Shown here one piece after another: positions 23,240-34,900 of a stretch of 64,000 nucleotides of DNA (its first letter is position 1; the number at the start of each line of letters is the position of its first letter). The notes below the pieces were generated by a model. That model was given only the letters and a program-made list of their open reading frames with translations. It had not been told where the DNA came from and made no database searches. The stretch is from Owenia fusiformis (taxonomy: Eukaryota > Annelida > Polychaeta > Sabellida > Oweniidae): positions 2,253,525-2,317,524 of the forward strand of contig CAIIXF020000004.1 in NCBI GenBank assembly GCA_903813345.2. Direction: 5' to 3'. A program made the translations under genes and the position numbers.

Positions 23240-26200
23240 GACCGCCGCCCGCAAACGCTACATGTGGCGTACGTCCTGATGTTGGTCAAAGCAGGATCAC
23301 AGGAGGTACAGTAGTCCATCCAGAATTCAGCTGGCCATGGATGGTAACTATCAGAAATAGAAATATAGAAGTTGGAAAACTACGTCATGTTTGTGGGGCA
23401 GCAATTGTTAACAGAAACTGGGTGGTGACTGCTGCGCACTGTTTCTCAAACAAAAAGGCCGGGTAATGTGTTTAAACTTGTTTTTATGTCACCACCATAA
23501 GTGGTGACATATAATTATGGTCTATCTTTGTGACAATGGTTGGCGTCCGGCGTTCCACGTTCTGCGTTTGGCGTCTTTAACAAATGGCGTATGGTGATAT
23601 GTTGCTTGTTATGCCTTGCTTGATGTTTTTGTTCCATGATTTTACATACAATTAAAGTGGTTTGTATTGCTTCGTTAGAATAATTGACATTTTTTTTATT
23701 TTAAACATGGAATACTGGGATACCGTTGTTTGGTTCAGGTCATCATTTATCAATTGTCGGATTTAACCTATTTAAACAGAACAACTACTGATGTACTACA
23801 CAGTTAATATTCTAAACATAATAAAAGTATCGTCCCATGAATCACAGTCCCAGTATCCTTTCATATGATAAGAATATTTCTTTTAGACGCGACCCGGACG
23901 ATTTTGTACTATTTTTTGGAAAGCACCATCGGATAAATTTCGAGCCTGGCCAGATGTCTCGAGATGTTGAGCTGATTATAATACACGAAGAGTTCGACAA
24001 AGCAAGCCAATATGACAGCGATATTGCATTAATGAAATTTAAAGAGCCCCTCAATTACACTGAACGTGTTCAGCCTTTATGTGTTGCAAAAACGAACGCG
24101 ACATTTTGTGTTATGATAGGATGGGGATCAACAGGTAGGTTTTATACAGTGTTCTACATGACAATGGTGCTATTTGACCCTAAATCTAAATAAAAAAGAT
24201 TTATCTTTGCATGGATATATTTTGAATTCAGTGATATTCCCCATAGTCCATTTGTCATTTTCTTAACGTATGAATATTTAAAAACATGATGTTTTTCTGT
24301 GCAAATACTATCATATGGGTTTATTGGAGTGATTTAGCTGGGTTGACAAAAAATTAACGTTGGGGAAAATTTTTGAATCTATCATCATGGTAACATACAG
24401 GTACATGATGGTATCCCGACGCTAAGTCATAGTCAACGCCATGTTAAGCCAATGCACCCCTCCCTAATTAGCCGATATACTTTTTTCCCCAAACTAACTT
24501 TTTGTCCAACCAAGTTAAATCACTTCAGAAAACCCTTGTTATTATAAATTAACCATAAAACATCGTGTTTTTAACAATTCATAGGTTCACTATAGTATGT
24601 ATATGGGTGACAAATGGACTACCACTGTTTGCTTGGTGTATAAAATATCATATTTTATACACTGGGCTTGTATTTGCCGGTTAACCTATTTGCTGAGACA
24701 TTTACTGACTGTTTATTGCAGTGAAATATTGTCTTGTCGAATAAATTAATACGAAGTTGTCAAAGAGAATACTATATTATTGTCCTCTCAAAATATATCG
24801 ATAAAACAACTAAGGACCGTTGAAGGGAGATGGTGCATAATTCTCGTGCTACCCCCTCCAAAAATCTCTTAAATTGAACCGCAAAAAATTATGTGTAAAG
24901 TCTGTTTTATGTGTTATACAAGTTTAGCAGTTTCGATTAGATCCCCTACACCATACACTCTACTATACCTTGCATTTGGTGTTCACGAGCAACCCTTTGG
25001 CTTATCAGTAATGATTGTCTTATTTGTTTTTATTTGTCTGTTCCTTATGAATGATTTATCGGATGATGTTATATGTTAATAAGGTACTTTCAAAAATATA
25101 CTAACCAATACAATTGGAGAAACAGAGTATCTTATATATTTCTATGGGTTAGGTATAGTAGAGTGCCATAGAGCACGTGCAAAATGCATGTACACCTTTG
25201 CATGTGATTGCCTTTTCAGCAAGAGGAGACATCACCAAGGATATATTCTTCAGAGTTGAGCTCGCCGATCTTTTGCATCAGGTAATCAATTTCCGGAAAT
25301 AACTGAAGTAAAGGATTGGTATCGATATGGTGAACTTTTTGAACATACGGTCTAAGAAAATGTTGAATATACAATTTTGTTCCAACGACGTTCGGAAAGA
25401 TATTTTATGTCATTCTCAAGAATTGATAAAAAGGAACAAAAAAAACAATTGCACTAAAAAACAGAAAATGTTATCAAAAACTGTTATAATTCAATTTCAA
25501 TTTAATTCACGTTATTTCAAATATTTCACATATAGTATTTCACATTGACATGAAAAGACACCACGTGGGGTGTACAAGTTCCATGTTTAACATACAATAT
25601 ATCATCTATTAAATTAACAGTCAGGTTATATGGAAACAAATAATGACAAAGCATAAAATGCATCATAATAAAATACAAGTAATGAGAAGAAAGCATTCAA
25701 AGTAGATCTAATAATGACTCAGCAAATCAAACTTTAACTTTCAATCAAATGATTTGATATGCTTAGGCTTTTTGAGATCAAGTGAAAGAGTATTGTAAAG
25801 TAATGGGCCACTTGTTTCAATTGATTTTCTTCCAATTTCTGTTCTGATTTTTTACAGTTAAAATCTTATTAATTCTTGTGTCATGATTATGAATTGCTGT
25901 TCCTGGAAAGAATAAATGTTTGAATTTTTTTAAAAGGAAATTCTGGAGATTCAGAAACTGTTTTCTGAACAAAGCTTGCGGTTTGTAGTTTATTGATGTC
26001 AAATATATTCAATATTTTCAGTTTTGAAACGAGAGGTCCTGAAGGAGCTAGACGATCAGAATAAGTGATAACTCTTATTTATATCCAAAGAACATGTGTA
26101 CGTTTTATAGATTTTATTACATAAAATATAACAAACTTTTAAAATAGTTGCACTGTTGGAATGAATATAAATATTATAAAAACATAATAAACAATGCAAG

Positions 26201-29200
26201 TAAATAAATAATTTAATATGTATGCAAATAAATGACTCTACCAATGTAATGAGTAAAACTTCCATGGGGCCTCACCAAGGAAAGAACTGTGTGATGTTGG
26301 GAGGATGTAACCAGAATAGAATCTAATACCAACATGAGAAATCATGGCCTTCCATTAGCTTCACGCTAGAAACATATATTTCTAGTTGAAGACAGAAAAA
26401 GTGATGAGTATCAGAATGATCTAATACCGTTCAAGGTCATTTCTGAATGTAACATCGCCAAGGCCGTGTTCATTTAAAATGTCACTGATGTTTCTAAAGT
26501 ATGGACAATGCAAACCATTTCAAGGCTAATTGATTGGTCTCGTTGTCTTAAAAACAGCTTTATATAATTGTTCTCGGAAAACTAGGGGCGGAAAACCTAA
26601 TTGGAGTTCTGGAACGAACCAGATGTCCCGACGAGATTTAATTGTAATTACTCGACCGATAGATTTTAACAGAGACTTCTCGTAAACGTTCAGAGAAATA
26701 CAAATGCTAAAACTTATACTCAGAATATACAAATAGAAACATGGACGTTAATATGCATTTATCAGTTCAAGTCGGTTAGAGACCGGGAGGCCTCACGATA
26801 CAACCCATTTCCAAACCTTAAAAGAGAAGGAATGACAGTAATACCCCGCCATGGAATTGTCAAGAAGACGAAGAATATTTCTCATGTGCAAATAAAGAGA
26901 TCTTCTTCTACTGTTCGGTTATGATTGCCTTGTTCATATGGATTAAAAAGAAAATATTTAGATGTGCGTCAGACGTTGGAAAAGCCTTGTATCGTAGCTG
27001 TTGTTGAATTTATATATTCTGTAAATCAAATTTAACACGAGCCTAATTGCAATGTTATGAAGAGCCCATGTTTCCCGACAAGATTATATCAAGCTATCCT
27101 CAAGGTGGTACGCTAAGCGAAATGCAGAACAGGAAAATAAAATGCAAATGGCAACAATCGAGAATAACATTACCTGAGATAAAAGATTCTTAGTTGGAGT
27201 GCCTAGCGTCAATGACGAGATTGCAGCTTACTTTACATCAGGCTCCTTCGTTCGTTAGTCAATAATAGTGCTTTCAACTCGAGGAAGAGGATTTATATTC
27301 ATTATATGTTCGAAGTACGTTTGTGATGTTCTTTGAGGCATTTCGGCTCCCAACTCCTCGATTTCGCGATTACATGGTATATATTACAGCCGTGTGTAAA
27401 AACGAAGTGATTAGATAATCCAAATAATATAGTTAACAAATACTGTTACAGTATAGATGTAAGTGTTTTGAGAATATAATATAAGCGTCCGACTTCCTCA
27501 AGATGCAAAACTAAAACTGTGTAAACCAAACTACTACAGAACAGATGGTATAGCATTAAGATAAGTTATTGTCCCGGCCTAATTGGATCTGTCAACAGAC
27601 TTTTAATTGGGCTGGTAGGACAGACACCGTTCTCTGTGATATAAACCAGATTTAACAAATACTAGTTAAATCACAAAGAATTTCTTTTGCAGAACATACA
27701 ATTTTTGAATAAGAGTTTTAATGGCATTTCCCCATAAAAAGGTTTCAATAGCTTAAAGGAGCAACAAGTAGTGCAGAAGGGTCTTTCAACGATCATGGAC
27801 CAGTGTCAAAATATATTTAAGTTTGGATATTACATCAAGACTAACATCTATTTTTATTTTCTACAAAGAAACCCCCTAGATAATCATTTTTTCAGCTTAT
27901 ATTCATCTTGAAACATGGTGGATCTTAAAAATATAAAAGTGGACGTCCCCTTTTTGAAGTTTTGAACTGAATTTACACTTTTTAATGCCGAAATTAATAG
28001 TTTATCCATACATTTTAAGAAAATAGGTATGTCGAAGAAGATGTTAAGCCAACTGTTGCCTTGATAGCTCAGAAAAAGTTAAAATTTTTCCTATTTTCTC
28101 TCTACAAGCCTTATTGCCCCTTTAAGTAGGAATAAATCATGGAGTAGTAGATAGTGGTGATTGTATTTAAAGTTAGTCTATGTGTAGTCTTGTAGGGTAG
28201 TCCTATCAAGTTAGAAATTTTTGTACAGATAGCATTTATGTGAGATGACCAATTCAGCTTTTAATCAATTATGACACTTAGAAAGTTGATTTCTTAAACT
28301 TCTTCTATAGGTTGTTCATTAATTTTGAGAACAATATTGTTTTATTAGAATCCTTCTTTTTATTAAATAATATTTTGTTTTTTCTACATTAAGAGTAAAT
28401 TTATTAGCTTTCATCCAGTTAGAAATCGTTTTTAATTCAGCATTCATATCTGAGACTAGGGTTTCAAAATTTTTATTGGTAAGTAGAATACTAGTGTCAT
28501 CAGTATATAGGACAAAGTTTAGTTTATTTGATATTAAATGTATGTAATTTATAAATATTATAAACAAGAGGGGACCTATGACTGAACCTTGAGGGACACC
28601 ATTTTCAACTGTATTTTTACCGGTTCTATATGTTATATCTGTAGCTGTAAATTGATCAATCGAGACATCTTTCTTTTTTCATTGCCATAAATCAAAAAGG
28701 CTAATTTCACCTATTTTGTCTTTGATAAGTTTTGAGACAAGTTTTCATTTTTCAGGATTTTTCAGGATTTTATATAAAACATATATAAATAATTTTCGCA
28801 TTAAATTGTTGTCAATCAGTCAACATTACATAAAAGACCGTCATTTTTTGACAGAGTGTTTTCAATAATTGGTTTAAGAGAAAAACTTTGTTGAATTTAG
28901 TTCACCATATCGATACAATCCTTTTAATGTTTTTTTTACGTCACACCAAAAATGGTGACATGTTGTTATAGTGTTCAACTTTTTAGTGGATGGTGTTTTG
29001 TCGGTCGGTGTTCGGCGTCTAAACACATGGTAGGTAGTTACATTTGCTTAACAATACAATACACCTTGTGACTTATTGTACCCTTTAACGTTGATGTTTC
29101 TGCGTTGCTATTTACTGTTTAATCTCTCTCATTTTGGTACTTGCACTTACAAACTCATAAAGTCACGATCTCATTTTGTATACGCCTATTCTAGGTGATT

Positions 29201-30130
29201 GTCCCCTTGATTGACACCAGTATTTGTAACAGACGAGACTGGCTGGCTGGAAGGATCAGCGAGAATATGCTTTGTGCTGGATTTGAGGAAGGTGGGAAGG
29301 ATGCATGTATGGTAAATCAGCTATTTTTAAACTTGAAACAGACCTTCGATTTCCCCTCATCTTTCGATAGCCTCATTATCCACCAGAATGCCCAAATGAT
29401 GTAGATCTAAAGGATCGACAGACGTGAGATATGACCCTATCCTAAAGGACAATACAATTCTTCACACATATTTGATGTCTATATGTTTATTTTGTTTACT
29501 TCACACCAGGGTGATAGTGGGGGACCGATGTTTTGTGCAGATAATCTCAATCAGTGGACATTGAAAGGTACCTTCATAACATTTCACCTTATGTTTTAAC
29601 AGGGTAATACAACTCCTCAAAGGCAATTCACGTACTTAGTCGCACTGTATGTGATTATTGTATGTTGATTATAACAACAAAAAACTAAGATATAGGTGGA
29701 CATGAAATATAAATTTTTATTGGATTACACACATACCATTCCGTTAGAGTTTATTGTCATTATAATGGGTGTTTATAAAGTCATTATGACTGAGGCTTTC
29801 TGAGATCTGTTCTCCTTCTTTACGGACTGGATTGGTTGTTGGTTGTCCGAAATTTCAAGTTGGTTCACGTTTCTATAAAAAAAAGAAAGTGCGACAATTC
29901 TATACAAGAACATATGATACATTATACAACAAGAGTGGTATATTATTTTGTGTTAATGGAATAGAAAATAAAGCGTTTTAATGGAAATGGTAAACAATTA
30001 TAAAAATATGTTAATTTCAGGAATTGCAAGTTGGGGTATAGGCTGTGGTGTTGCTAAGAGACCAGGTGTGTACACAAAAGTGGAGAACTTCCTAGACTGG
30101 ATAGATGAAAAGATCGAAATACATGGTTAA
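23240..30130 (+). CDS. Trypsin-type serine protease domain (3' part of VWC-protease gene)
   Basis: Six exons continue from the VWC exons: 23240-23462, 23887-24134, 25220-25281, 29195-29311, 29510-29567 and 30021-30130 (stop TAA). Phases match at every junction. A linker ([14 protein letters not shown]) leads to the activation site SR-ITGG. The catalytic triad is complete: His in TAAHC, Asp in [10 protein letters not shown], Ser in GDSGGP. The residue six before the serine is Asp (DACMGDSGG), and SWGIGCG and PGVYTKV follow, which predicts trypsin-like cleavage after Arg/Lys. Met replaces the common Gln before GDSGG. The mature protein would be (VWC)6-linker-protease, secreted. The long intron 25282-29194 carries a LINE fragment. 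The catalytic domain looks intact and active. Confidence 0.93.
23486..23513. repeat. GTGGTGACAT hairpin of a dispersed repeat family
   Basis: TATGTCACCACCATAAGTGG followed by TGACATATA forms a small perfect hairpin at the edge of a repeat that goes on with TGGTTGGCGTCCGGCGTTCC. A related copy (TCACACCAAAAATGGTGACA, later TCGGTCGGTGTTCGGCGTC) lies at about 28940-29020 in another intron of the same gene. Confidence 0.6.
24323..24539. repeat. ~217-bp MITE with ~45-bp imperfect TIRs
   Basis: The left end (TTGGAGTGATTTAGCTGGGT, TTGACAAAAA, TTGGGGAAAA) is matched by the inverted right end (TTTTCCCCAA, TTTTTGTCCAA, AAATCACTTC). It lies in a protease intron. Confidence 0.75.
25282..28070. other. Long protease intron, 5' part, no gene
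   Basis: AT-rich. Open frames here have no recognisable domain and are not flanked by plausible splice sites. Nothing else was recognised before the LINE fragment. Confidence 0.45.
28075..28900 (-). pseudogene. CR1/Jockey-type LINE fragment (reverse transcriptase)
   Basis: Read on the minus strand it encodes [19 protein letters not shown], then YTDDTSI (in place of the usual F/YADDT), then [20 protein letters not shown], then a frame-disrupted C-terminus resembling ..[13 protein letters not shown] and TIYYSMIYS. Order and motifs are those of CR1/Jockey-like non-LTR retrotransposons, distinct from the L1-like LINEs elsewhere in the window. Stops and frameshifts are present. It is inserted antisense in the protease intron. 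Confidence 0.88.
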
Positions 30131-31962
30131 TTCCACTGTAACCATGGGCGGAGCTGTTTGATGTTCTCGTTTTTGTTTATAAACTCTAATAAATCCGATA
30201 TATTAATTATTCGTTTACAAGATGACTTAAAGAGTTAAAATCATTTTTTGATGCAAGGTCGCTGTTTGCCCGTTTCGAGTCTCCAATCTAAGTTTATTAC
30301 GAAAATCCTAAATATATACTCAGACTCCATCACCTAAGAATCTTGTCATATTCTGTACATACAACACCACCACTCAGATACAATGTCCTAGCATTAGCTC
30401 TATGTAATGTGAGATGTGGGGCTAATTGACTTTTTCTTGAGATATGTTAAATGGTTAAATTCGCGCAGTTAAGATTTTTTAAACATTGCAAAAACCATCT
30501 TAGATATTTGAAGACACGTGTCATATTTGAGAACAAATTACGTGACAGAATATCATCAAGGCTATCATTTGCCACGTGACCTATGTTGTGACAGCATGAC
30601 AAATGTGTAAAAATAGCCATGCTTACGCCACGTCTCATCAGTGATATCTTCTTTTGTAATAAGAAACAGTAGCGGATCGCGCCATCATTTCTCGCGAATG
30701 CAATTTATCTACCACGGGTAGTTTTATGTGACATTATTGTCATCTAGATCCAAACTGGTTCTCTAAACAACGTACATGTATCACGTCCTCAAAATCGAAA
30801 AATGTGACATGACATGAATGCAATGCAACTTCCAAGTTACTCCAAGTAATACTTGAAACGTAATGATCATTAGAATAAAAAGAATAGAAAAAAGCCTTGG
30901 TTTGGTGCATTGTAGCAATATATGTTCTTTTTTATTTCTATTATGCATTCGGGACTTTTTTGGTCAAACTTGAACTATTAACCCTACTATCACACCAAAC
31001 TAGTTCTCACTACGTTCTCGAAAACGGGCTTAAACTGTGCACAAACGGATTCGACGTACTACGAACCCATTAAGAACCGTTTGGGATCTGTTTACAAACT
31101 CCATGAAACTACTAGAACGAGTAGGTCCTCCAGCACTTAGAGCATGCTCAAAATTTTCTGTGGTCGTCAAAACGTTGCCGAATCGGTTTTAAACTGTGTG
31201 CGAACTGAATGAACGTAGCTACAACATTCTACGGTCTGTTTACGAACTTCATGGACTTACCCGGACTGGGTATGTGATTTAGAATTACCGTTCTGTAATC
31301 AGGTCATGATGACCTTCTAGACTAAGGGACGGTTTATACTACGTTGCACACCGACGTGGTGCGACCTGAACGAACTGCGAATGAGATGGACGTATTGAAG
31401 ACTGTTTATGAACGAAGTAGCTAATTATTTTAGACATATATCCCGACCGCAGCCAGATTGAGCCAGTTTTACCACATTTTCGTAGGACTGGCAAGAACGG
31501 GTAAGAACTAGTTTGTTGTGATAGGGGGGTAAGCTTGTTACTTCTAACATGTCAAGTCGTTGTTGCTCAGGCCAAGAAAGTTAAAATAATGTCGTCAACA
31601 TACAGTAAAACAAGTATTATATGGTGCGTAAGTAGTATCCCTAGGGACCTTATCTAAATGTGTCATTTACAACAAAAAAGAAGGTGATCTTATTTTCGAT
31701 AGGGTTGAAAACGTTTCTGTTACCAGCCTTCCAGAATTAATATATCTTAAAAAACTATCCTAACTTGATTAATTTTGAAATAAATTATGTGATGCTTTTG
31801 ACATATGGCATCAAATTACTCAACTTGTTTTACAAAATAAGATCTATCACAGATATCACATTTCAATTAAGTTCCAAAAACAGGATGCACTGCTTCATCC
31901 TTAACAGCATTTATATAAAACTCTGATATAACGGACACATATAGTTCGGCAATTAAGAGAAC
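30131..31962. other. Intergenic between protease and type II membrane gene
   Basis: No gene recognised apart from the TIR element at 30982-31529. The last ~100 bases before 31963 are the 5' flank of the next gene. Confidence 0.45.
30982..31529. mobile_element. ~550-bp non-autonomous TIR element
   Basis: The left end CCCTACTATCACACCAAACT (then AGTTCT) and the right end AGAACTAGTTTGTTGTGATA (then GGGG) are inverted, with few mismatches. The interior is less AT-rich than its surroundings and has no open frame. Superfamily not assigned. Confidence 0.8.
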
Positions 31963-34900
31963 ATGGAGAGAGATGGTATAGTACCTTTTGGGGTGAAGTT
32001 CATGAAAACGCAAGATGGCTATTATGTTGATGTATTCAATGGCACCAAAACGCCTGCGAAGCAATGTAACAGGAAGTTAAAAGTTATGATAGTGGTAGCG
32101 GCGCTTGTGTCTGTACTTATTGGGGTATGTGTAGTAAGTGGACTGGCCATAGGAGGATTCTTTAAAGGTAATTTATATTTATTTCTATTCATATATAATT
32201 CTTTTTGATTTACACTACAGGGTGTTAATTTAGTACCCTTGGAACCAGTTGAAACAGGAGATACAAGTTGATAGTAGAAATACTAGATGACGTGATCAAA
32301 CGTCACTCTGGAAATGCTTGATTTAGATCACTGTGACCTTAGCCAGGAAAGATACATATTTACTAAAAGTACACAATAGTCTTATGGTCCGCAACATGCT
32401 GATGATCAATTGTTTGTTTTAGAATCGACCACTGGAAAACTACTTGGTGACACGGCAGCAGTGGATGCAAATAACACGTTGACAGCAGAACCCCAGTTCG
32501 AAGGTCAGTTTCAACAAAACCTTTAGATAATTGTGAATTATATAGATTTACCTTGTATTCTCGAATTCAGCTACCGGTTGTCGGCTGACGGATTAACATT
32601 ATTTTACATGACCAACTCATTTACATATGAATAAAACCTGCCACTATTCCATTCATACATAAAATAGTTTGTCATAAAAAGGCAGGTTTTATCCGGTAGC
32701 TCACAGCCGAAAATTTCATTCGCGAATTTAAGATCACTTTAATTGTTTTCTTGTCACCGTGCTGGTGATTGGAATTTTTTGGCGAATTCACAGTGCTAGT
32801 TTGAGATAAATAAAGGTACACCAATATATATGGGCATAGTTTAGAAACCCCATTACTGTTCAAATACCAAATATCCAAGATAGTTTTACAAATGAAAAAA
32901 AGTTTCCACCAGGGTTAAACAAGCATATGAAACCACTTGAAACAGGAGTTACAAGTTGACAGTAGAGATACTTGATGACATTTGATAAAACGTCACTTTG
33001 CAAAATGGTGTCTTAGATCACTATGGCCTTAACCAGGAAAGACACATACATGTAACTAAAAGGAACACTGTATGCTTTTGGTCAGCAGCATAACAATGTT
33101 TGTTGATTGTAGAATCAACCACTGGGAAACCACTTGGTTACACGACAGCGGTAGATGGAGAAAACACATTGTCAGCAGAGCCCAAGTACGAAGGTCAGTT
33201 TCAACAAAACATCTAGATGATTGTGAATTATATAGATTCAACTAATATTCCAGAATTCAACTGCCGGTTGTCGGCTAACGGATTATCATACTATTTTATG
33301 ACCAACTCATTTAAATATGAATAGTACATATCACTTTTCCATTCATAGTTTAATGTGTAAAAAGTAGGTTAACCCGGTAGCTGTCTGTCGAAAGTTGTAT
33401 TTGCGAATATAAGCTTACTGTTTTCTTGTCAGCATGCTGGTGATTGGTCTTTTAAGCTCTATCACAGTGCCACTTTCAGATAAAAAAATAAAGGTTCAAA
33501 AAGATATATGCGCATAGTTTAGAGAGCCCATTGTTGTCCAAATACCAAATCTCCAAGATAGTTTTTGATAGAAGACACGTTATATGAATGAATCAGTTAA
33601 ACTGATCAGTTATAGTTTCAGCAGTTATAGTTTCCACCAGATTTTAAGAGTTAAAACAGCATATGAAACCACTTGAACAGGAGATACAAGTTGACAGTAG
33701 AAATACTAGATGACATTTGATCAAACGTCACTCTGCAAGTGCTTAACTTAGATAACTGCCAAGGAAAGTAAACACTGTAGACTTCTGGCCAGCAGCATAC
33801 CAATGTTTAATTATTCATTGTAGAATTGACCACTGGAAAACCACTTGATGAAACGACAGCAGTAAATGCAAATACGAATAACACAATGACATCAGAATAC
33901 AAGTATAAAGGTAAACGTTTAAGCAAACCCTCTGGATAAAATTGTGAATTTGTAATGATGCTCCAATATCCAATTATGTTTGGTGAATGTGGGGGTGAAT
34001 GGTTATGTAATTGAATGCACAATTGAATAAAATTGATGGCAACTACATTAAAATAGGAATATTTCTGAAAGTATTGTAAAAGGCGTTGCCTCGTCTGTTT
34101 CATCCTGGCGACGCTAGAGAATTGATGAGACCAAATATTGTCTTATGATAGTCGTTATATATAACCATGCTGGATTTTGATTTTTTTTGAACCAAGATAA
34201 CAGAGTTCTGTTTGGACCTCCAGTCAGGAAAGGTCAATGAACAGAATCTTTTGATTCTTCTAGAAAATGTGTCCAATATATTGCTCTAAATGATACAATC
34301 TTTGAAATTTGAAAAAATTGTCTGAAATGATAATGCCTGTAGTAAAAAGGAAAAAAGATCGATTTTCAATTCAGTTTTTTTTTCATTTTTTTCTTTTTCT
34401 AAGAAAGATATCAATTTTTTTTAAATTGTATCATTTAGAGCAATATATTGGGCACATTTTCTGAAAAAGTCAAAAGATTCTGTTCGGTGACCTTTCCTGT
34501 GCACCTACTCTTAGCTATTTTTCAGTTCTAAAGAAAAAACAACACCTAATTAAAAATAATATAAAATGACCATTTTGGTTCGGAAATGCTAATAACATCA
34601 TGTTTATGGTCATTCTGACCATTTCCATTGTGATCCCGGTCATGTAAATGATAAGTGGGACTAGTTAAACTGACTGGAGGTCCAAACAGAACTCTGTTAT
34701 CTTGGTTCAAAAAAATTTCAAAATCCAGCAAGTTTTTTTTGTTTTGTCATTTCCTGTTAACTTCCATGGCACCTTAAATCATGATCGTTTACTTTGGTGG
34801 GACTAGTGTATGATCACCAGTTTAATCTGCATATATGTGTTTTTTTTTACTGTATTTGAAGTTCAAAATGCTTCGATTGTGACTACTGATGGTAGATGTG

